Shown here piece after piece: positions 7,472 through 16,448 of a stretch of 64,000 nt of DNA. A program made the position numbers and the translations under genes. The number at the start of each line of letters is the position of its first letter. Position 1 is the stretch's first letter. Below the pieces are notes generated by a model. It had not been told where the DNA came from, ran no database searches, and saw nothing but the letters and a program-made list of their open reading frames with translations. The stretch is from Nodularia sp034931045 (lineage in GTDB: Bacteria > Cyanobacteriota > Cyanobacteriia > Cyanobacteriales > Nostocaceae): NCBI RefSeq assembly GCF_034931045.1, contig NZ_JAYGHH010000026.1, positions 6,921 to 70,920 of the forward strand, in the 5' to 3' direction.

Positions 7472-9238
7472 ATGAACGCTACACAAGAACAACTAAAATT
7501 TAAACTTGAGCAAGCTTTAGTGACTGCTTTTGGCGATGAGTACGCCGGAGTAGATCCGATTTTGGTGACTGCGAGTAATCCTAAATTTGGTGATTATCAG
7601 GCGAATGTGGCTTTATCGCTGAGTAAAAGGTTGGGACAGCAACCAAGAGCGATCGCCTCTGCTATTGTGGAGAAATTAGATGTATCTGATTTTTGTGAAA
7701 CGCCAGAGATAGCTGGGCCTGGTTTTATCAATCTTAAGCTCAAAGTTGCATACTTAGAAGCACAACTCAACGCTATTCAGGCAGATTCTAGACTAGGAGT
7801 TCCCAAGACGGAAACGCCAAAACGAGAAATTGTGGATTTCTCTAGTCCGAATATTGCTAAGGAAATGCACGTGGGACATTTGCGTTCTACGATTATCGGT
7901 GATTCCATTGCGCGGATTTTGGAATTTCAGGGACATGATGTGCTGCGCTTAAATCATGTCGGTGATTGGGGTACGCAGTTTGGGATGTTGATTACCTACT
8001 TGCGGGAAGTTTACCCAGAAGCGCTAACCACTGCTAATGCTTTAGATATTGGAGATTTAGTCAGTTTCTACCGCAAAGCTAAACAGCGCTTTGATGAAGA
8101 TGAGGCTTTTCAAGAGACTGCGCGACAGGAAGTGGTGAGATTACAAGCAGGTGCTGAAGATACGCTTCATGCTTGGAAACTTTTATGCGAACAGTCACGG
8201 CGCGAATTTCAGGTAATTTATGACTTGCTGGATGTGCAAGTAATTGAACGGGGAGAATCTTTCTATAATCCCCAGCTTCCTTCAGTGGTGGAAGATTTGG
8301 CAAAATCTGGGTTACTGGTGGAGAATCAAGGCGCACAGGTGGTTTTCTTGGAAGGTTTTACTAACCGGGAAGGTGAACCTATGCCTTTGATTGTGCAGAA
8401 ATCGGATGGTGGTTATAATTACGCGACGACAGATTTAGCAGCTTTGCGTTATCGGATTCAGGAAGATGAAGCTAAACGGATAGTTTATGTAACAGACTGT
8501 GGACAAAGTAATCATTTTGCTCAATTTTTCCAAGTCGCACGCAAGGCGGGATGGGTTCCTGATGATGTGGAACTTGTTCATGTTCCTTTTGGTTTGGTAT
8601 TAGGGGAAGATGGGAAAAAATTTAAAACTCGTTCTGGTGATACTGTCAGGTTACGGGATTTGTTAGATGAAGCTGTGATTCGCGCCCGTGCAGATTTAGA
8701 AGCTAGATTAAAGGAAGAAGAACGGGAAGAAACTGAAGAATTTATTAGTGAAGTTGCTGAGGTAGTTGGTATCAGTGCGGTGAAGTATGCTGATTTAAGT
8801 CAGAACCGTACCAGTGATTATATTTTCAGCTACGATAAAATGCTGGATCTGAAGGGAAATACTGCACCCTATATGTTGTATGCTTATGCACGGATTCAGG
8901 GAATTAGCCGCAAGGGTGGGATTAATTTTGCTGCGCTGGGTGAGAATGTGAAGGTGGTTTTGCAGCATGACACGGAGTTGGCTTTGGCTAAGTATTTACT
9001 GCAATTCGATGAGGTTATTCTTGGTGTAGAGGAAGAATTACGACCTAATCGTTTATGTGAATACTTGTATGAATTGAGTAAGAAGTTTAATCAGTTTTAT
9101 GACCGGAATCAGGGGGTACGGGTGCTGGAAGCGGAGGAACCTTTACGGACTTCTCGTTTGGTTTTGTGTGATTTGACGGCTAGAACTTTGAAGCAGGGTT
9201 TGGATTTGCTGGGGATTCGGGTTTTGGAGAGGATGTAG
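7472..9238 (+). CDS. argS: Arginyl-tRNA synthetase
   Basis: Charges tRNA-Arg. The 588 residues are normal for the family. Order: N-terminal additional domain (about 1-110), Rossmann catalytic domain with the HIGH-type motif HVGHLRST and HVGDWGTQFGM, then DLAALRYRI and YVTDCGQSNHFAQFF. The KMSKS-like loop is degenerate, in LGEDGKKFKTRSGD, as usual in ArgRS. The C-terminal anticodon-binding DALR domain ends LDLLGIRVLERM. No strong ribosome-binding site precedes the ATG. Lying beside the Arg-rich polymer genes may be coincidental. Confidence 0.97.
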   Translation: MNATQEQLKFKLEQALVTAFGDEYAGVDPILVTASNPKFGDYQANVALSLSKRLGQQPRAIASAIVEKLDVSDFCETPEIAGPGFINLKLKVAYLEAQLNAIQADSRLGVPKTETPKREIVDFSSPNIAKEMHVGHLRSTIIGDSIARILEFQGHDVLRLNHVGDWGTQFGMLITYLREVYPEALTTANALDIGDLVSFYRKAKQRFDEDEAFQETARQEVVRLQAGAEDTLHAWKLLCEQSRREFQVIYDLLDVQVIERGESFYNPQLPSVVEDLAKSGLLVENQGAQVVFLEGFTNREGEPMPLIVQKSDGGYNYATTDLAALRYRIQEDEAKRIVYVTDCGQSNHFAQFFQVARKAGWVPDDVELVHVPFGLVLGEDGKKFKTRSGDTVRLRDLLDEAVIRARADLEARLKEEEREETEEFISEVAEVVGISAVKYADLSQNRTSDYIFSYDKMLDLKGNTAPYMLYAYARIQGISRKGGINFAALGENVKVVLQHDTELALAKYLLQFDEVILGVEEELRPNRLCEYLYELSKKFNQFYDRNQGVRVLEAEEPLRTSRLVLCDLTARTLKQGLDLLGIRVLERM

Positions 9239-9240
9239 GA

Positions 9241-9294
9241 GAGGAGTTTTTAACGCAAAGGGGCGCGGAGGTAACGCAGAGGTACGCGGAGAGT
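9241..9294. repeat. Dispersed repeat (TAACGCAAAGGGGCGCGGAG type)
   Basis: Two tandem variants of a roughly 20-base unit, TAACGCAAAGGGGCGCGGAG then TAACGCAGAGGTACGCGGAG. A second copy of the same family lies after purT at 59033-59080, and related CGCAGAGG / CTCTGTG motifs occur near 14470 and 47330. This is a multicopy intergenic element of Nostocales. Confidence 0.75.
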
Positions 9295-9370
9295 TTTTTG
9301 GCTGGGTTTCTATGGGGGTGACGTTTCCTTTTATTATGGGTAGTAATACTAATCTGAATGTGCGATCGCT

Positions 9371-9652
9371 ATGACTGATAAGGAAATTAAACAGTTAATG
9401 GAGACTAATGCTAAAACTGTTCAGGCGATGTTGGATGAAATTGCTGATGCTCGTCAGGAACGTCAAGAGTTGCGGGAGGGTATGGTACAACTTCAGAATG
9501 CTGTGGCTCGGTTGACTAATATACAGGAGTCTATCGCTAATTTGTTGGTTTCTTTGGATGGCGATCGCCCCACTATTTTGAAGAAACTCTCGGCTATTGA
9601 GTATAAGCTGAATCAGCTATTACCTGAAGAATTAAAGAATGAGGCTGAATAA
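9371..9652 (+). CDS. Small coiled-coil protein of unknown function
   Basis: 93 residues, starting right after a HIP1 octamer. Almost the whole chain is predicted helical: MTDKEIKQLMETNAKTVQAM, then a charged Arg/Gln/Glu-rich heptad region (DARQERQELREGMVQLQN) and LSAIEYKLNQLLPEELKNE. There is no membrane helix, Cys or catalytic motif. Likely an oligomerising helical protein, but no function can be assigned. The opposite-strand Lin0512 gene ends 34 bases downstream. Confidence 0.7.
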   Translation: MTDKEIKQLMETNAKTVQAMLDEIADARQERQELREGMVQLQNAVARLTNIQESIANLLVSLDGDRPTILKKLSAIEYKLNQLLPEELKNEAE

Positions 9653-9685
9653 TGTAACCTCACACGAGTTGGTGAGGCTATCTGC

Positions 9686-10048
9686 TTAAGTTTCAATTAA
9701 AACTGTCACAGATGCGACTGCTATTAACATTTCATCATTTTTGTCGTTGAGTGAGGCGATCGCTTTTCCTTGTACTACCATGCCCCCAGATTCTACGGTT
9801 AAGCTTTTGCGCCCAAAAGGTAATACATCCAAGACTTCTTCTTCTCTAACTTGTTCGGGATAGGGAACGGCAATTTGAACTTCTACAATCATTTCATTGG
9901 GATCATTCAAACCGGCGACTTCCCAAACACCGGGTAAGGCGTTGTGGGCGATCGCATTCCGGACAGCTCTTGCTGCGGCTACGGTGGGTTCCTGTCCATG
10001 TTGATCTATTCCCATACCCATCTCAATAATCAAGCGTTTACGCACCAC
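9686..10048 (-). CDS. Lin0512 family protein
   Basis: About 120 residues. The motif RLIIEMGMGIDQHGQEPTVA, together with AARAVRNAIAHNALPG, identifies the Lin0512 family, whose function is unknown. An AGGAGG lies five bases before a GTG at 10048 and eight before a second GTG at 10045, so initiation at GTG is much better supported than at the upstream ATG (10072), which has no site and lies beyond the Shine-Dalgarno. The fold of this family may be a small dimeric alpha/beta domain; no catalytic role is established. Confidence 0.8.
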   Translation of the reverse strand: MVRKRLIIEMGMGIDQHGQEPTVAAARAVRNAIAHNALPGVWEVAGLNDPNEMIVEVQIAVPYPEQVREEEVLDVLPFGRKSLTVESGGMVVQGKAIASLNDKNDEMLIAVASVTVLIET

Positions 10049-10227
10049 AGCTACCTCCTGAATATATTTCACTTTTCACTGTATCGCTCAATAGGTCTGC
10101 AAATACTAATTGAGTTGAATAGAATTGGACACGAGATTAAAGGGTATGCGCTAAAATAGGGGCATTGGGGTAAAAATCTCTGCGAATATTTTCAAGAAAT
10201 AACCAATTTTTACCCAATTCAGTCACA

Positions 10228-10566
10228 ATGTCTCAAGAGCATAACCAATCAATCCAGATTCAGCAAATAGCCAGTCTTAAACCAAAACATTTTGCTGATT
10301 TAATTAGAGCAGCTCAGTTAATTTTCGATCCGGCGGCGGGAGTTACAATTAGACAGCTAGAAGTTAACTGGCAAGATTTCGGCATTCCTAAAGATGTAGA
10401 ACAAAATCTCAAAGACTTGGGATTGCAATATCAATATGCTTCTCCCCACATTCCTGGTGATGTTATTTGGAGTCAATTAACTCCGGAAACTAGAGTTTGG
10501 TTTCTTAATAATAAAGATGACTTATGGCGATTTGAGGAGGCTTTCCCGGCGCTAGATGAAGACTAG
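10228..10566 (+). CDS. Conserved hypothetical protein
   Basis: 112 residues, acidic, soluble. The chain reads MSQEHNQSIQIQQIASLKPK, then a helical segment ending LIFDPAAGVTIRQLEVNWQ, FGIPKDVEQNLKDLGLQYQY, and a C-terminal TRVWFLNNKDDLWRFEEAF. There are no membrane helices or metal-binding patterns. Base composition and HIP1 context resemble the neighbours, so it is probably a native cyanobacterial gene. I do not recognise a named family. Confidence 0.65.
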   Translation: MSQEHNQSIQIQQIASLKPKHFADLIRAAQLIFDPAAGVTIRQLEVNWQDFGIPKDVEQNLKDLGLQYQYASPHIPGDVIWSQLTPETRVWFLNNKDDLWRFEEAFPALDED

Positions 10567-10621
10567 ATCCGCAATGCGGAAGTCAAAAATCAAAAGTCAA
10601 GAAACGGTTTAAGTACTGTGG

Positions 10622-10868
10622 TGGCGTGATCTAGTCTAAATAGGGCTGGCTGAAGAAATCTAAAAACATTACAGGTAAAGGATTTTAGCCTGTTTGAAAT
10701 TGAAAAAGTGCAAGCTTTTATGAAGTGGGAACTCGAAAACCTTGCATTTAAGTTTGATTCAAAGGAAAAATTTTCCCTACTAAACTCTTGAAACTGTTCC
10801 CTGTTCCCTGTTCCCTGTTCCCTATCCTCACAACTAACTTTTATGCCTAGTTAGTCTAGATCACGCCA
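10622..10868. mobile_element. MITE-like element with 23-bp terminal inverted repeats
   Basis: The ends TGGCGTGATCTAGTCTAAAT (continuing AGG; 10622-10644) and, on the other strand, TGGCGTGATCTAGACTAACT (continuing AGG; 10868-10846) match at 21 of 23 positions. They enclose about 200 bases with no open frame. The interior includes an array of TTCCCTG heptamers. I see no clear target-site duplication at either side. Non-autonomous transposable element is the best reading; no transposase that could move it is present in the window. Confidence 0.55.
10796..10824. repeat. Heptameric tandem repeat, unit GTTCCCT
   Basis: Four consecutive GTTCCCT units, an STRR-type array, inside the MITE-like element near its right end. 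Confidence 0.8.
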
Positions 10869-10891
10869 AGAATAAATTTCAGTATAGCTGG

Positions 10892-12535
10892 TTAAGCTTC
10901 GCAGTTTAATTCGCCAGCTTTTTGGCTAAAACGATGATTTTCGCGGTAATCTACGGGACAATCTATAACAGCAGGTACATCTTGAGCAAGGGCTTCTTTA
11001 AGTATGGGGATTAAGTCTGTTGCAGATTCTACTCTGTAACCTTTTAAACCCATGCTTTCGGCTAATTTGACAAAATCAGGATTACCAAAATGGACAAAAG
11101 ATGAGTTACCTTTACCAAATTGATTTTCTTGTTTCCACTCAATTAATCCATAGCCACCATCATTAAATATTAAGGTGACAAAAGGAGTACCAACTCGCAA
11201 GGCTGTTTCTAATTCCTGACAATTCATCATAAAACCACCGTCGCCAGTTGCTGCTACAACTTTACGGTGAGGAGAAACCAGTTTTGCGGCTAAAGCACCA
11301 GGAATCGCAATTCCCATTGCAGCGAAACCGTTAGAAATTAAGCAAGTATTGGGACTGTGGCTGTGATAATGTCTAGCAATCCACATTTTATGTGCGCCGA
11401 CATCAGAAATTACAATATCATCTGGCCCCATTACCTGCCGTAAATCATAAATTAATTTTTGCGGTTTAATGGGAAATCCATCATCTTTAGCATACTGTTC
11501 GTAATCAGCACGAATATTTTCCCGCAAGCTAATAGCATAGGGATGAGGTTTATTCTGTCTATCTGCTAGTTTTAAAATTTCATTCAAGGAATCAGAAATA
11601 TCCCCCAGAACTTCGACATTAGGAATATAGCTACTGTCAATTTCCGCCGAAGTTGCTGCAATATGAATAATGGGAATATTGCCTTCAGGATTCCATTTTT
11701 TCGGGGAAAATTCAATTAAGTCATAGCCAATAGCAATTACCAAATCTGAATGATCAAAGCCACAGGTAATAAAGTCTCTTTGCTGTAATCCTACTGACCA
11801 TAAAGCCAAAGGATGAGTATAGGGAATTACGCCTTTGCCCATGAAGGTATTCGCCACAGGCATATTCATTTGAGTGGCAAATTGTGTCACCGCATCACTG
11901 GCATGAGCGCGAATAGCACCATTACCTACTAAAATAATGGGGTTAACTGCTTGAGAAATTGCTGCCGCAGCTGCGCGAATACAAGCAAAAGAAGCGTAGC
12001 TTTTTTCGATATTATCTTTTCGTAAAGGCTTACCTTCTACGGGCATAGCAGCAATATTTTCTGGTAAATCGATGTGAACTGCACCGGGTTTTTCGGTTTG
12101 CGATCGCTTGAAGGCTTTACGGACTACTTCTGGTGTAATACTAGGGCGAACAATCTGTTTATTCCACTTAGTAACTGGGGCAAACATTGCCACTAAATCC
12201 AAATATTGATGGGATTCGATGTGCATTCTATCTGTTCCCACTTGACCAGTAATTGCCACTAAGGGCGCACCATCTAGGTTAGCATCTGCAACTCCAGTCA
12301 TTAAGTTTGTCGCCCCAGGGCCAAGAGTAGAAAGGCAGACTCCGGCTTTTCCAGTCAAACGTCCGTAGACATCCGCCATGAATGCTGCGCCCTGTTCATG
12401 ACGAGTAGTAATAAATTGAATAGAAGAATGTTTCAGTGCTTCTAAAACGTGTAAGTTTTCTTCACCAGGAAGACCAAAAACATATTGTACCCCTTCATTT
12501 TCCAGACACTGTACCAACAATTCAGCTGTATTCAT
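10892..12535 (-). CDS. TPP-dependent 2-oxoglutarate decarboxylase (acetolactate-synthase-like)
   Basis: 547 residues of the thiamine-diphosphate enzyme superfamily: N-terminal PYR domain (VFGLPGEENL, TTRHEQGAAFMADVYGR with the catalytic Glu), a central domain, and a PP domain with the TPP/Mg motif GDGGFMMNCQELETA...NDGGYG. By sequence alone it would be labelled acetolactate synthase. The adjacent same-strand succinate-semialdehyde dehydrogenase gene reproduces the pair shown in Synechococcus sp. PCC 7002 to convert 2-oxoglutarate to succinate via succinic semialdehyde, closing the cyanobacterial TCA cycle. I therefore infer 2-oxoglutarate decarboxylase. GAGGAAA precedes the ATG. The alternative is a catabolic acetolactate synthase. 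Confidence 0.8.
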   Translation of the reverse strand: MNTAELLVQCLENEGVQYVFGLPGEENLHVLEALKHSSIQFITTRHEQGAAFMADVYGRLTGKAGVCLSTLGPGATNLMTGVADANLDGAPLVAITGQVGTDRMHIESHQYLDLVAMFAPVTKWNKQIVRPSITPEVVRKAFKRSQTEKPGAVHIDLPENIAAMPVEGKPLRKDNIEKSYASFACIRAAAAAISQAVNPIILVGNGAIRAHASDAVTQFATQMNMPVANTFMGKGVIPYTHPLALWSVGLQQRDFITCGFDHSDLVIAIGYDLIEFSPKKWNPEGNIPIIHIAATSAEIDSSYIPNVEVLGDISDSLNEILKLADRQNKPHPYAISLRENIRADYEQYAKDDGFPIKPQKLIYDLRQVMGPDDIVISDVGAHKMWIARHYHSHSPNTCLISNGFAAMGIAIPGALAAKLVSPHRKVVAATGDGGFMMNCQELETALRVGTPFVTLIFNDGGYGLIEWKQENQFGKGNSSFVHFGNPDFVKLAESMGLKGYRVESATDLIPILKEALAQDVPAVIDCPVDYRENHRFSQKAGELNCEA

Positions 12536-12580
12536 CGTTTTTCCTCACTGGTTATAAATAAGGACTGGCCGCAGGGCGGA

Positions 12581-12608
12581 AGTCAAAAGTCAAAAGTCAA
12601 AAGTCAAA
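12581..12608. repeat. Heptameric tandem repeat, unit AGTCAAA
   Basis: Four perfect AGTCAAA units between the dehydrogenase and the decarboxylase genes, an STRR-type array. A degenerate version lies at 10580-10600. It sits in the spacer of a likely two-gene operon. Confidence 0.8.
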
Positions 12609-12684
12609 AAATTGACTGGGAATAGTTGCTTTATTTAGTCTGTGCTGTACCAGAGTAAAATAACTGCCAATGACTAATGACTAA

Positions 12685-14052
12685 TCACTGCACCCAGACG
12701 GTTTTAAGATTGACGAACTCATGTATCCCTTGAATACTCAATTCTCTGCCGTATCCAGAACGCTTAATGCCACCAAAGGGTAAGCGGGGGTCGGATTTAA
12801 CCATGCTGTTGATAAATACAGCACCTGCTGCAATTTCGGCGATGAGGCGATCGCGTTCTTGGTCGTTATTTGTCCAAGCGCTTGCACCTAAGCCAAAAGG
12901 TGTCGCATTAGCTAATTGAATCGCTGCTGTAATATCTGGTACACGGAATAATAATGCCACCGGGCCAAAAAATTCTTCCTGTGCGATCGCACTATCTAAA
13001 GGAATATCTGTAATAATCGTCGGCGGGTAAAAGTTACCGGGACGATCTGCTAAAGAATGTCCGCCAGTGAGGACTTTACCGCCGCTTTTCACAGCAGTTT
13101 GTACTTGTTGGTGTAAATCTTGAAGAAGATCAGGGGTGGCTAGTGGTCCTAAATCAGTATCTGGTTGCATGGGATCACCCACTTTCAGCGCCAGAAATTT
13201 ATCTAACAGTAACTTTTCAAATTCAGGTGCGATCGCCTCTGCAATAATAAACCGTTTTGCAGCTATACATGATTGTCCATTATTCAACATCCGGGCGGAA
13301 GTGGCTGTAGCAACGGCTGTTTCTAAATCAGCACTTTCTAAAACAATAAACGGGTCACTACCTCCCAACTCCAAAACAGTTTTTTTAATTTGTTTACCAG
13401 CAACAGAGGCGAGGGATGCACCGGCGGGTTCGCTTCCGGTTAAGGTAGCAGCTTTCACCCGGTCATCTGCCATAATATCAGCAACTTTAGCCGCACCGAT
13501 TAATAGTGTTTGAAAAGCCCCTTCAGGAAAACCAGCCCGATGGATAATATCTGCAATTGCCAAGGCGCACTGCGGCACATTGGAAGCGTGTTTAAGTAAG
13601 CCGACATTGCCCGCCATCAGGGTTGGGGCAGCAAAACGAAAGACTTGCCAAAAAGGGAAATTCCACGGCATTACAGCCAAAATTACGCCCATTGGGTCAT
13701 AGCGCACAAAACTATGGCTGGCATCAGTTTTAATGGCGACATCAGCCAGGAAACTCGGTGCGTGTTCGGCGTAATAATTACAAACCAGGGCGCATTTTTC
13801 AACTTCTGCGATCGCGGCTTGATAAGTTTTACCCATTTCCAGGGTCATAATTTTAGCAAAATCGGCTTTTTCTTGCTGTAAAATTATTGCAGCTTTTTCT
13901 AGCCATTGCGATCGCACAGAAAAACTCGTCTTCCGATACTGTTCAAAAGTCTGACCAGCCAAATCTAGTTTAGAGGCAATTTCTGCATCCTTAAGTGGCT
14001 CAAAGATTTTGATTGTCTCCCCAGTGGCGGGATTAATGGTGGCGATAGCCAT
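12685..14052 (-). CDS. gabD: Succinate-semialdehyde dehydrogenase
   Basis: Oxidises succinic semialdehyde to succinate with NAD(P)+. 455 residues of the aldehyde dehydrogenase superfamily. Motifs in order: MPWNFPFWQVFRFAAPTLMA, KHASNVPQCAL (cofactor), LTGSEPAG, the general-base Glu in LELGGSDPF, and the nucleophile Cys in NNGQSCIAAKRF. EEFFGPVALLF and INSMVKSDPRLPFGGIKRSG complete the family pattern. GGGAGG is well placed before the ATG. Shortness (about 455 against 480-490) is typical of the cyanobacterial form. It lies upstream of the 2-oxoglutarate decarboxylase on the same strand, with a 149-base spacer carrying heptamers. Confidence 0.9.
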   Translation of the reverse strand: MAIATINPATGETIKIFEPLKDAEIASKLDLAGQTFEQYRKTSFSVRSQWLEKAAIILQQEKADFAKIMTLEMGKTYQAAIAEVEKCALVCNYYAEHAPSFLADVAIKTDASHSFVRYDPMGVILAVMPWNFPFWQVFRFAAPTLMAGNVGLLKHASNVPQCALAIADIIHRAGFPEGAFQTLLIGAAKVADIMADDRVKAATLTGSEPAGASLASVAGKQIKKTVLELGGSDPFIVLESADLETAVATATSARMLNNGQSCIAAKRFIIAEAIAPEFEKLLLDKFLALKVGDPMQPDTDLGPLATPDLLQDLHQQVQTAVKSGGKVLTGGHSLADRPGNFYPPTIITDIPLDSAIAQEEFFGPVALLFRVPDITAAIQLANATPFGLGASAWTNNDQERDRLIAEIAAGAVFINSMVKSDPRLPFGGIKRSGYGRELSIQGIHEFVNLKTVWVQ

Positions 14053-14389
14053 TGCCTGACCTCCCGTTAAAATATAGCTTGAGGTAGCTTCCTAGTGTTA
14101 CACAGATTAATTGCGGAAGCTATACCCAAATTTTAGTCTTTTGCTCAAGCTTAAATTTTTTACACTGAAAAACCGTAATTATTTTTATATTGAAATATAC
14201 TTGATTGATAAGTAAATTTTGTGAGCTTAGACACACCATAAAACTGTGCCTGAGTCTCTCTAGGTTCTCTGCCAAAGGGATAAAACCAGAAAAGCTGTCT
14301 TGGCAATAAATGATCATCTTTCAACCTCTTATTACTGGTAAGAAGAGAAAATGTTTTGTCAGAAAAAATTAATAATAACTACTTTAGGT

Positions 14390-14480
14390 CTTACGCAAAA
14401 AACCGTATGGCTAACGCCACGCTACGCTATCGGCTGACGCTCACGGCGAAGCCTCTCAAACTCATCTGCCTCAGTGTACT
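14390..14480. repeat. Dispersed palindromic repeat
   Basis: Contains TCTTACGCAAAAAACCGTAT, then the sequence GCTAACGCCACGCTACGCTA with ATCGGCTGACGCTCACGG, then CTCTGTGCCTCTGTGG. Each is a familiar multicopy intergenic module of Nostoc-type genomes. The TTACGCA start is shared with the element at 47300-47386. Confidence 0.6.
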
Positions 14481-14563
14481 CTGTGCCTCTGTGGTTAGTT
14501 TTTTCAGAATATTTTCGGGACGCAATTAAAATATTGAACCTAACCCCTCTCCTTGGTAAAAAG

Positions 14564-14718
14564 CTACGGTGTACACACAAGTGGGGAAATTTTCTTTTGT
14601 GTCATAAGACCCCACCCCCAGCCCCTCCCCGCAAGCGAGGAGGGGAGCAGGATTTTTGTTTGAATAATGTTTCTAGGGCTGAAAATTAGCTCTAGTCCAA
14701 TTTGTGTATACACCGTAG
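14564..14718. mobile_element. MITE-like element with 17-bp terminal inverted repeats
   Basis: The ends CTACGGTGTACACACAA (14564-14580) and the complement of 14702-14718 (CTACGGTGTATACACAA) match at 16 of 17 positions, giving a 155-base element. Inside is a strong hairpin, CCCCTCCCC-GCAAGC-GAGGAGGGG (about 14625-14645). The flanks (AACCCCTCTCCTTG and AAGTGAGGAGGGTAAC) look like the two halves of another palindromic repeat into which the element inserted. There is no transposase, and the two short open frames across it have no features. Confidence 0.55.
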
Positions 14719-14804
14719 GCAAGTGAGGAGGGTAACAAGATTTAATCACAAATCTTGTTTTTAGGGCTGGAAACTCTCGTAAGAAGAGGGGAAACTTTGA
14801 GGCG

Positions 14805-14900
14805 TTAAATAATCTTAGCGGAACGTAAACCAAACAGCAGACCTACAGCTACCCCCATAAAGATTGACAAAAAGGCAATATAAGCTATGACTCCAAACAT
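14805..14900 (-). CDS. petL: Cytochrome b6f complex subunit PetL
   Basis: A 31-codon gene. The product begins MFGVIAYIAFLSIFMGVAVG and ends LLFGLRSAKII: one membrane helix followed by the LLFGLRSAKI tail characteristic of cyanobacterial PetL, at the standard length of 31 residues. PetL is a small peripheral helix that stabilises the b6f complex in the thylakoid. GGAG lies eight bases before the ATG. It is probably monocistronic, since its nearest neighbours are repeats. Being so short it is easily missed. Confidence 0.88.
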   Translation of the reverse strand: MFGVIAYIAFLSIFMGVAVGLLFGLRSAKII

Positions 14901-14937
14901 TTTTCTTGCTCCACAATACTTACTAATCTATTGAATC

Positions 14938-14976
14938 ATGGGGAATGGGGAATGGGGAATGGGGCATTGGGAATGA
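14938..14976. repeat. Heptameric tandem repeat, unit GGGGAAT
   Basis: Three perfect and one or two degenerate GGGGAAT units between petL and aroB. STRR-type array. Confidence 0.8.
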
Positions 14977-15069
14977 GAGTAGAAAAATGTTTCCTGATCT
15001 CCCTAATTTCTCTCATCTCCCCACATTGCGATAGAATACAGCCCACGAGCGCTTATTTGGGGATGGCCA

Positions 15070-16184
15070 ATGACTTCTGTAATTAATGTAAATCTACCGC
15101 AGCAGTCCTATGAGATTGCGATCGCACCTTCAAGCTTAGATCAACTTGGTCAAAAAATGGCGACTTTGAATCTTGGTAAAAAGGTTTTAGTGGTTTCTAA
15201 TCCCAGCATTTTTAAGCATTACGGCGCAAAAGCAATAGAATCTCTCACATTGGCTGGTTTTGAAGTAACTAGTTACAACCTACCACCTGGAGAACGCTAC
15301 AAAACTCTGAACTCGATCCAAAAACTGTACGACATTGCTTTACAAAACCGTCTAGAACGTTCTTCGACAATGGTCGCCTTGGGAGGGGGTGTAATTGGCG
15401 ATATGACTGGCTTTGCTGCCGCTACCTGGTTACGAGGCATTAATGTCGTGCNNNNNNNNNNNNNNNNNNNNNNNNNGTACCTACTACCCTATTAGCAATG
15501 GTAGATTCGGCAATTGGTGGCAAAACTGGCGTGAACCATCCCCAGGGCAAAAACTTGATTGGGGCTTTTCATCAGCCACGCTTGGTATTAATTAGCCCAG
15601 AAACACTTAAAACTCTCCCCATGAATGAATTTCGGGCTGGAATGGCAGAGGTGATTAAATACGGTGTAATTTGGGATGCCGAATTATTTGCCGCCATGGA
15701 AGCAAGTAAACACCTGAATCAACTGCGCTACATAAAGCCGGAATTTATAGAATACATATTAACCCGTTCTTGTCAAGCCAAAGCTGATGTTGTCGGCAAG
15801 GATGAAAAGGAAGGCGGAATCAGGGCGATTCTCAACTATGGCCATACCATTGGTCATGCCGTGGAAAGTTTAACAGGTTATCGTGTATTCAAACATGGTG
15901 AGGCTGTGGCTATTGGCATGGTAGCAGCTGGACAAATTGCTGTGGAACTGGGAATGTGGAAACAGGAAGAGACAGAAAGGCAAAATGCCCTAATTCAAAA
16001 GGCGGGTTTACCAACTCGGCTACCTGAAGCTATAGATATTGAAGCGATTATTGATGCCTTGCAATTAGATAAAAAAGTTAAAGCAGGTAAAGTGAGGTTT
16101 GTTTTACCAACCCAGATGGGCATGGTGACAGTTACCGATGAAGTCCCGACTGCAACTATCCGAGGGGTATTGCAAAAAATGTAA
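15070..16184 (+). CDS. aroB: 3-dehydroquinate synthase (interrupted by an assembly gap)
   Basis: Converts DAHP to 3-dehydroquinate, step two of the shikimate pathway. The N-terminal part ends LGGGVIGDMTGFAAATWLRG followed by INVV; after 25 N it resumes at VPTTLLAMVDSAIGGKTGVN in another frame. In the family these join as INVV-Q-VPTT, which needs only two missing bases after the C at 15451. The 25 N are therefore a placeholder and the apparent frameshift is not real. Joined, the protein would be about 363 residues, the usual length. The NAD-binding and metal motifs (GGGVIGD, KxxVVxxDEKEGG-like, NYGHTIGHAVE, HGEAVAIGM) are intact. Confidence 0.93.
15452..15476. other. 25-N assembly gap inside aroB
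   Basis: Exactly 25 N. The flanking codons of the conserved AroB core indicate that about two bases are really missing, so the gap length is conventional rather than measured. Confidence 0.9.
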
Positions 16185-16448
16185 TTTGCTTTGAATTGTA
16201 GATGGTGTAGCCTTGTCACGCCACTACACCTATTTCAAAATCAATGTTTGATTTTGTGTGAAATTTTATAACAATTGACCCGTGGGATTAAAGGTAATAA
16301 TAGAATATACCATAATCAATAAATATGTTTGATACAGTAAAAACTTACGTATTTAAATATTAAAGCATAATTAACATGATAACATACAGCAAATTGATGC
16401 TGTGGCGGTGTATTACCTTTGAGTTTTTTATTGTTATTCAAAAATATT

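Noticed and set aside
10892..12535. Biosynthetic acetolactate synthase ilvB
   Set aside because: Neighbouring SSADH makes 2-oxoglutarate decarboxylase more likely; not excluded by sequence alone.
14474..14833. Two short frames on opposite strands
   Set aside because: They lie across the nested repeats and hairpin; petL is the only convincing gene there.
15070..15595. A frameshifted, broken aroB
   Set aside because: The apparent shift is explained by the placeholder 25-N gap; flanking residues match the family exactly.
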